Notes under the pieces: model-generated
The model's input: the letters and a program-made list of their open reading frames with translations, nothing else
Told to the model about the DNA's origin: nothing
The model's database searches: none
In this document: positions 58,858 through 64,000 of the stretch, one piece after another
How positions within the stretch are numbered: the stretch's first letter is position 1
Layout: each line of letters starts with the position of its first letter
Position numbers and translations under genes: made by a program
Source: Spirochaetales bacterium
GTDB lineage: Bacteria; Spirochaetota; Spirochaetia; Treponematales; Treponemataceae
NCBI GenBank assembly: GCA_003252395.1
Contig: QKEL01000012.1
Span: forward strand, 1-64,000
Reading direction: 5' to 3'
Length of the DNA stretch: 64,000 nucleotides

Positions 58858-61113
58858 ATGCGGAAAGCCGTTCCTTTGTTCATCACCGCCCTTGTGATAC
58901 CCCTCGTTGTGTGCTTGGCGTTGTTTCTGCTCCGAAACGACCCCCTGTTTGCCGTAGTCGGCGCCGTTTTCGCCGTTTCCGGGACGGTCACCGCCGTCCT
59001 ATCGCTCCGTCTATCCCGGCGGTTCTCCGGAATATCGGCCGACATCGAGGGACCCCTCGCCAAGGCGGCGACTCGGCTCGGTCGGGGCATTTCGACCTTT
59101 GCCTCCGGCGACCTCCGCGTAGAGGTTAAGTTCCCCGATACGGAGCCGAAAACCCCCGAGGCGCGGCGGCTGGCGGAGATCCTTAAAACCGACATCACCG
59201 ATTTCAACAACACTACCGCGATGCCTTCAAAGCGCATCTGTTTTACCGGGGCCAATAGCTACCAAGAAGGCCGCGTTGCCGGCGAGGCGATCGCGCGGAT
59301 CCTGGGCGGCAAGGGGACGGTGACCTGCATTATCCCCAAATTCGAGCAGGTCAACCACGTATTGCGCATGAAGGGCTGCCTCGATTACCTATCGGGCATT
59401 CCGAACATCCGATGGGCGGGAGCGTACGAGGGCGGCGGAAACCGCGACGAAACGACCGTTTGCCTGACGGGACTTTTGGAGAAAATCCCCGATTTAAACC
59501 TCGTATACGACACCGACGGGCACACGCCCTACGCGGTAGTCCAGACGCTCAAGGAACGGGGCCGCACCGGAATCAAGGTCGTCGCCTTCGACGCCATGGC
59601 GGAAAACATCGAAATGCTCAAAGAGGGCTCCATTCAGTGCCTGATCGAGCAAAACGCGTACATCCAGTCGTATAACGCCCTCATCCACCTCTATAACCAC
59701 CTTGAATCGGGCTGGAACCCGGTGAGCCCGAAGCTCTTCATGAAGCCCATCGTCATCGATATCCAGAACTATAAAACCTATTGGGACGACGCTTCGGACA
59801 GCCGCATTCTCCGGGAAGAGGAATTCGAGCTAATGGCGAAACCGGTGCCCCGCAAATCGCGAAAGAGATACCGCATCGGCCTGATTCTCCCCCTTTCCAC
59901 CGGTTTCTTCGCCGAACTGACCCGGGGGAGCGAAGCCGCGAAAAAGGCCCTGGCGGAACTGGACGTGGAGCTCGAAACCGTGGACGTCTTCAACGATTGG
60001 TCGGATTTCGGCAGCGCGACGCGCTTTAACCCGGCGATCGAGCGGTTCGTACGGGAAAAATACGACGGTATCGCCCTAACCGTGAACGATCAGGCCGTCG
60101 TGGAAACCATCAACGAGGCGGTGGACTCAGGCGTCTCGGTAACCACCTTCAATACGGAGCCCTTCAGCTTCCGCGAGCTTATCCAGACCATGATCGATAA
60201 CGTGGGGCACCTCCGAGACACGAGCCAGAGCCTCGCCGCGGCGGCGGAAGAATCGGCCCGGTCGAACGCGCAAATCGACTCGTCCATCGCCGGCATCAAG
60301 GGCGACATCGGCGAGCAAAAGCGGCGGATCGACGCCAACGACGCGGAGCTTTCCGGGCTGAACGGCATGATTTCCAACGTGGTTTCCGCGGTTGCCGATT
60401 ATTCCGGCTTAGTGGAGAAAATCACCGAAGACGCCCGGGTCGGGGCGGCCACCAGCGAGGCAACCCTCGACGACACGCAAAAGCTGAAGGGAATGATCGA
60501 GGAAATCGCGAAGGAACTGGGCGAATTCAACGAACGGCTGAAGGCGGTCCAGAATTTCGTGGGGACCATCGAGCAGATAGCCGAAAGCACCAACGTACTC
60601 GCGATAAACGCCTCCATACAGGCGGCGCGCGCGGGCAACGCCGGCAAGGGCTTTGCCGTCGTGGCCGGAGAGGTTCGCTCCCTTGCCGAGAATTCGGTCC
60701 GCGCGGCGGAAGGAATCCGGGAAACCGTCGTGGGCATCGGGAACAACATGAGAACCATCATAGCCGCCGGCGAAAACGGCAAGCGGCAGGTAGCCGCCAA
60801 TCTTGACCGCACGAGGGACAGCAAGGCATCGTTCGATTCCATCGTAACGGTGCTGAACGAGGCCAATCAATCCATTAAGCGCATAGACGGCGCGGTAGGC
60901 GGCATCCGGGACGCGGGAGCGGGCGTGAAAACGAACATGGACGCGATCGAGGGCATGATCAACACCACGGTCAATCGCCTGGAAGAAATCACGATCTCGG
61001 TGGGCGAAATGACCATACAATCCCGGCAGCTGTCGGAGACCGCGAACGATCTCCAAAACATGACCGTCAACCAGAATCTCGTATTCTCGCAGATTTCCGT
61101 GCGGGAAGATTAG
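58858..61113 (+). CDS. Methyl-accepting chemotaxis-type protein with circularly permuted sugar-binding fold
   Basis: 751 aa from the ATG at 58858 (GAGG 6 bases upstream; GTG at 58846 also in frame). Two membrane helices (about 4-25 and 29-51) are separated by only RNDP. A HAMP-like stretch (about 50-118) follows. Residues 125-300 look like the C-terminal lobe of a type I periplasmic sugar-binding protein (NSYQEGRVAGEAIARILGGK, then GIKVVAFDAMAENIEMLKEG). Residues 335-435 look like the N-terminal lobe (KRYRIGLILPLSTGFFAELT, then YDGIALTVNDQAVVETI). The lobe order is thus reversed. A chemoreceptor signalling domain (445-751) has the hairpin tip AESTNVLAINASIQAARAGN. With no later membrane helix the sensor should lie in the cytoplasm. 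It would signal through CheA/CheW. Confidence 0.88.
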   Translation: MRKAVPLFITALVIPLVVCLALFLLRNDPLFAVVGAVFAVSGTVTAVLSLRLSRRFSGISADIEGPLAKAATRLGRGISTFASGDLRVEVKFPDTEPKTPEARRLAEILKTDITDFNNTTAMPSKRICFTGANSYQEGRVAGEAIARILGGKGTVTCIIPKFEQVNHVLRMKGCLDYLSGIPNIRWAGAYEGGGNRDETTVCLTGLLEKIPDLNLVYDTDGHTPYAVVQTLKERGRTGIKVVAFDAMAENIEMLKEGSIQCLIEQNAYIQSYNALIHLYNHLESGWNPVSPKLFMKPIVIDIQNYKTYWDDASDSRILREEEFELMAKPVPRKSRKRYRIGLILPLSTGFFAELTRGSEAAKKALAELDVELETVDVFNDWSDFGSATRFNPAIERFVREKYDGIALTVNDQAVVETINEAVDSGVSVTTFNTEPFSFRELIQTMIDNVGHLRDTSQSLAAAAEESARSNAQIDSSIAGIKGDIGEQKRRIDANDAELSGLNGMISNVVSAVADYSGLVEKITEDARVGAATSEATLDDTQKLKGMIEEIAKELGEFNERLKAVQNFVGTIEQIAESTNVLAINASIQAARAGNAGKGFAVVAGEVRSLAENSVRAAEGIRETVVGIGNNMRTIIAAGENGKRQVAANLDRTRDSKASFDSIVTVLNEANQSIKRIDGAVGGIRDAGAGVKTNMDAIEGMINTTVNRLEEITISVGEMTIQSRQLSETANDLQNMTVNQNLVFSQISVRED

Positions 61114-61117
61114 ACGG

Positions 61118-61146
61118 TTGAGAACCCTCCGCGTATCGTATATGAT
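61118..61146 (+). promoter_or_regulatory. Promoter of the small outer-membrane-type gene, leaderless geometry
   Basis: TTGAGA (61118-61123), 17-base spacer, TATGAT (61141-61146), 7 bases, then the ATG at 61154. No Shine-Dalgarno. Confidence 0.7.
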
Positions 61147-61153
61147 GGTCGCC

Positions 61154-61762
61154 ATGAAACGTATCGTGCCGACCGTCGCCCTTGCCCTCTGCGCCCTCGC
61201 CTCCTCCTTCGCGCTGCCCTCCCCCACGGGAATTACCGTGGGCGCGGAACTCCGTTACGCGCAGACGCAGGACGACATGACCCATGAGCGGGAAGCGGAG
61301 TGGGACGTTGAGCTCGAGTACTACCCCGTTACCGCGGAAATCGGCGTTCAGTGGGACGATCCCCTCCCCGCCGCGCCCTTCGAGACCGCCTATATCGCGG
61401 GTTTCAGGGCCGGAATGGCCGGCATAGTGGATACCGAAGCTCCCGACCGATCGGTTCATTACCGCCTCACGACGGTGCCCTTCGGCGCGTTTACCCGGCT
61501 CGAGGCGGGTTTCCTGTATCTCGATCTCGGCGTCGGCGCCCACCGCTGGTCCCTGGATTACGAGGTGAACGGGGTTAACCTGGACAATTCCGGCTTCGGG
61601 CTCGCCACCTCCGTTTCCGCCGGGTTTCGGGCCGCGCTTTTCCGGCACCTGACCCTCAGGACCGCGGGTATCGTTACCTATTACGGTATCGGCGACATCG
61701 GCACCGGGGTTTCGGCAAATTCCCTCGCCGCCGGTCTCGTATGCGCCGTTAACTACCACTGA
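61154..61762 (+). CDS. Small outer-membrane beta-barrel-like protein
   Basis: 202 aa with a signal peptide (MKRIVPTVALALCALASSFA, cleavage after SFA). The mature chain is a series of amphipathic strands (ITVGAELRYAQTQ, WDVELEYYPVTAEIGVQW, FRAGMAGIV, FGAFTRLEAGFLYLDLGVG, LRTAGIVTYYGIGD) ending AAGLVCAVNYH, the look of an eight-strand outer-membrane barrel. No family recognised. The start at 61154 is set by the promoter; earlier in-frame starts (61118, 61142) would overlap the promoter boxes. Confidence 0.68.
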   Translation: MKRIVPTVALALCALASSFALPSPTGITVGAELRYAQTQDDMTHEREAEWDVELEYYPVTAEIGVQWDDPLPAAPFETAYIAGFRAGMAGIVDTEAPDRSVHYRLTTVPFGAFTRLEAGFLYLDLGVGAHRWSLDYEVNGVNLDNSGFGLATSVSAGFRAALFRHLTLRTAGIVTYYGIGDIGTGVSANSLAAGLVCAVNYH

Positions 61763-61812
61763 AACGGCCGAAAGGCTTCCGCTCCTCCCTACCCCCTTTT
61801 CTCCTCCCTCGC

Positions 61813-61842
61813 TTAGATGGCGCTCGATCCGTGCGCTATACT
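61813..61842 (+). promoter_or_regulatory. Promoter of the barrel-transglutaminase-TPR gene
   Basis: TTAGAT (61813-61818), 18-base spacer, TATACT (61837-61842); leader of about 55 bases with AAGGAGG before the ATG at 61905. Confidence 0.5.
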
Positions 61843-61904
61843 TACGGTATGGCACCCAAGTTTCTACGTCGTTAAGCGTCTTAAAAAAACCCAAGGAGGC
61901 GGCG

Positions 61905-63968
61905 ATGCGTACCCTACAAGCGCGGCTTTGCGCATATTTGACCGTATTCGCGGCAATCGCGGCTTTGCCGGTCGCCGGGCAATCCAACGAAGCGTCACTC
62001 TCTGTTTTACCGAGCCTCGCGTTGCCCATAGGGCCGAAACTGTCGAACGGATTACTCTTGTACGATATGGGATACGGCGGTTCGGTTCGCGGCGAACTGG
62101 TTCCGGGCTTCGCCCGCTCCGCGTTCGGCAGGCTTTCGTTCGACTTCGAGATGCTTCCGCTGAACGGCTCCGGCCAAACGGTTTCCTTCGCCTACGGCGG
62201 CGCCGATCTCGGCGTTTCCTACCGACCGGCGCCCCGGCTCGAGTTGCGGGCCCTCGCCGGCGGGGGAATCTACTTCGCCGCGGCGGAAAGCGGTTCGGTC
62301 AGGAACCCCTACGCCGAGGCGGGGGGCGAATTCATGATCCGATTTACCCCTACCCTGGCGATAAACCTGGGGGCGAAGTACCGCTATGCGCCGATCCCCG
62401 ACGATCTTTTGTATCAGGGCGTTTCAGCCCAGGTAGGGCTCGTCTATGACCTGGCGGGTAGCCGCAAGGGCACCGATCTCCGCTTGGAGCCGAATCTAAC
62501 CCCGGTATTTCCGCTCTTTTATTCTTACTACGACAAAAACCCCTTCGGTATCGCGACCGTTAAAAACCGGGAGAATATCCCGATGGAAAACCTGAAAGTC
62601 AGTTTTTACGCGAAGCAATACATGGATACGCCCCGGATATTCGCTACCCTGAAAAGCCTCGCGCCCGGCGCCGCGGCGGAACTCCCCGTGTACGGCTTAT
62701 TCAACGACGCGATTTTCCGGGTAACGGAAGGGACCAAGGCGGCGGGAGAATTCTCCGTGGAATACTGGTATCTCGGCAAGAAAATGAGCCAAACCATTCC
62801 CGTAACGCTTACCGTCGAAAATCGCAACGCCATGACCTGGGACGACGACAGAAAGGCCGCGGCCTTCGTGACCGCAAAGGACCCGATCGTCCTCGGATTC
62901 TCGAAAACGATCGCCTCGGCCGTTCGCTCCGACGTCTCCGCCCCGGCGATCTCGACCGAGTTCAGGACCGCCCTGGCCATCTTTCAGGGGCTTAAGGCGT
63001 ACGGCATCGGCTACGCGACCGACCCCGCCACGCCCTTCACCGAACGCTCAAACAGCGATACGGCAATCGATTTCCTGCAATTTCCCGGCCAAACCCTTTC
63101 CTACCGCGCGGGAGACTGCGACGACCTGACGGTCCTCTATGCCGCGCTCCTCGAGGCCGTGGGGATCGAAACCGCGCTCGTCACCACGCCGGGCCATATC
63201 TTTCTCGCGTTCAACCCGGCCCTCTCGCCCGAGAACGCCGCGCGGGCGTTCGCGAACCAAGGCGATTTCGCGGTAATCGACGGGAAAACCTGGATACCGG
63301 TTGAAATTACCCTGGTAAAAGACGGATTCCTCAAGGCCTGGACGGTCGGCGCCTCGGAGTACGCTTCCGCGACGGCCGCGGGCACCGCGGCGCTTTACCC
63401 CGTACGGGAAGCGTGGAAAACCTATGAACCGGTCGGGTTCGCCGAGGCGGGAACGCTCGTCGCCCTGCCCCCGACGGAAACCCTCGCTTCCGCGTATAAG
63501 GCGGAACTCGAACGTTTTTCGCGCGCCCAGATCGCTGACCGGGTCGCGAGCCTCGAACGGCTCATAAAGGCGGGAAAGGATACGGATAAAAACGCGAACC
63601 GACTCGGCATACTCTACGCGCAATACGGGCTTCTCTCCGACGCCCGGTCGCAATTCGAGTTCGCCTTAAAGCAAAGCGGACTGCCGCAGGCCCAGATAAA
63701 TATGGGCAACGTCGAATACCTGGGCGGCAATTTCCCCGAGGCGAAACGCCGTTACCAGATAGCCCTCAAGGCGCTTCCCTTCAATTCGGCCTGTCTCGTG
63801 GGCCTTGCCCGCACGCAGGAAGCGCTGGGGGACGGCAGCGGGCTCCAGGCAACCATTGCCGAGCTGAGGGTCGCCGACGAGTCTGCGGTCGCCCGGTATT
63901 TCCCGGACGGCGCCGCCTCGCGCGCCGCGGAATCGGATGACAGGAGGATAGAATTATGGGGAGAATGA
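61905..63968 (+). CDS. Envelope protein: barrel-like N-terminus, transglutaminase-like core, TPR tail
   Basis: 687 aa with a signal peptide (about 1-26, cleavage near VAGQ). Residues about 28-190 are Gly/aromatic amphipathic strands like an outer-membrane barrel (GYGGSVRGELV, SFAYGGADLGVSYR, LGAKYRYAP). A beta-sandwich (about 200-320) is followed by a transglutaminase-like domain with an intact Cys405 in RAGDCDDLTVLYAALLEAVG and His431 in TPGHIFLAF. TPR units lie near 555-650 (RLGILYAQYGLLSDARSQFE, NMGNVEYLGGNFPEAKRRYQ). It may process or link surface proteins (inference). AAGGAGG precedes the ATG, and its stop overlaps the next gene's start. Confidence 0.78.
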   Translation: MRTLQARLCAYLTVFAAIAALPVAGQSNEASLSVLPSLALPIGPKLSNGLLLYDMGYGGSVRGELVPGFARSAFGRLSFDFEMLPLNGSGQTVSFAYGGADLGVSYRPAPRLELRALAGGGIYFAAAESGSVRNPYAEAGGEFMIRFTPTLAINLGAKYRYAPIPDDLLYQGVSAQVGLVYDLAGSRKGTDLRLEPNLTPVFPLFYSYYDKNPFGIATVKNRENIPMENLKVSFYAKQYMDTPRIFATLKSLAPGAAAELPVYGLFNDAIFRVTEGTKAAGEFSVEYWYLGKKMSQTIPVTLTVENRNAMTWDDDRKAAAFVTAKDPIVLGFSKTIASAVRSDVSAPAISTEFRTALAIFQGLKAYGIGYATDPATPFTERSNSDTAIDFLQFPGQTLSYRAGDCDDLTVLYAALLEAVGIETALVTTPGHIFLAFNPALSPENAARAFANQGDFAVIDGKTWIPVEITLVKDGFLKAWTVGASEYASATAAGTAALYPVREAWKTYEPVGFAEAGTLVALPPTETLASAYKAELERFSRAQIADRVASLERLIKAGKDTDKNANRLGILYAQYGLLSDARSQFEFALKQSGLPQAQINMGNVEYLGGNFPEAKRRYQIALKALPFNSACLVGLARTQEALGDGSGLQATIAELRVADESAVARYFPDGAASRAAESDDRRIELWGE

Positions 63969-64000
63969 AACGGTTCGGCTCCGGCGTATCCGCGCTCGGC
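63965..64000 (+). CDS. Start of a further gene, cut by the window end
   Basis: An ATG at 63965 overlaps the stop of the preceding gene (ATGA), with an alternative ATG at 63956. The visible residues MKRFGSGVSALG look like the beginning of a signal peptide. Only the first codons are present, so nothing more can be said. Confidence 0.5.
   Translation, partial: MKRFGSGVSALG

Noticed and set aside
1..64000. tRNA, rRNA, CRISPR arrays, prophage or IS elements
   Set aside because: None of the intergenic stretches shows a cloverleaf, rRNA-like segment, regular repeat-spacer array, integrase or transposase.

Overview
The window is a dense, mostly GC-rich stretch of bacterial chromosome, best explained as a treponeme-like spirochaete. 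The support is the gene content. There is a PPi-dependent phosphofructokinase of the long type, a PilZ/TPR gene pair, and lipoproteins built from cadherin-like beta-sandwich repeats plus a sulfatase-modifying-type domain. The block double-cNMP regulator / FecR / murB / cysS / ECF sigma / anti-sigma resembles, from memory and unverified, the Treponema pallidum TP0089-TP0092 neighbourhood. No tRNA, rRNA, CRISPR array or intact insertion sequence was seen.

Layout. 0-10.4 kb: a surface lipoprotein, then a minus-strand run of an ABC-F ATPase, a multi-PAS/GAF histidine kinase, a lone receiver and a REC-PAS-GGDEF-EAL protein with a probable zinc-binding CZB tail. 10.4-14.3 kb: an accessory segment bounded by near-identical 53-base repeats. 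It holds one strikingly AT-rich gene (CsgG-like domain plus predicted beta-barrel) and a beta-sandwich/FGE-like lipoprotein. 14.3-29.6 kb: a second ABC-F ATPase with degenerate motifs, small membrane and secreted proteins, a MATE exporter, recO, a tight pyrimidine phosphorylase-recJ-M23 peptidase operon, a clostripain-like lipoprotein and an Fe-S aldo/keto reductase. 29.7-42.8 kb: rpsU, the PilZ-TPR pair, DUF192 and secreted proteins, the cNMP regulator, FecR, murB, and the cysS-sigma-anti-sigma-transglutaminase-like-UMP kinase run. 42.8-53.2 kb: an orphan PTS IIC, radC, a three-gene membrane-protein/kinase/regulator operon, an acyltransferase, an MFS carrier, a purine permease and cardiolipin synthase. 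53.3-64 kb: the phosphofructokinase with a histone-H1-like tail, an HtrA protease, uvrB, a chemoreceptor-like protein with a permuted sugar-binding fold, and two outer-membrane-type proteins.

Themes. Second-messenger and envelope signalling dominate: c-di-GMP synthesis/degradation and a PilZ receptor, a cNMP regulator, two two-component sets, and an ECF sigma factor with its anti-sigma. Envelope enzymes accompany them (MurB, M23 peptidase, glucosaminidase, HtrA, cardiolipin synthase).

Most noteworthy: (1) the circularly permuted periplasmic-binding-protein fold in a receptor with no periplasmic domain; (2) the about 118-residue Lys/Ala/Pro tail on the phosphofructokinase; (3) many genes whose sigma70-type -10 box ends only 6-10 bases before the start codon and which lack a Shine-Dalgarno, pointing to leaderless mRNAs; (4) a palindromic 20-mer present four times, three times around the accessory segment and once inside a gene; (5) a transglutaminase-like protein in the sigma operon whose expected catalytic Cys is Ser. 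All calls come from reading the sequence; no database search was possible.
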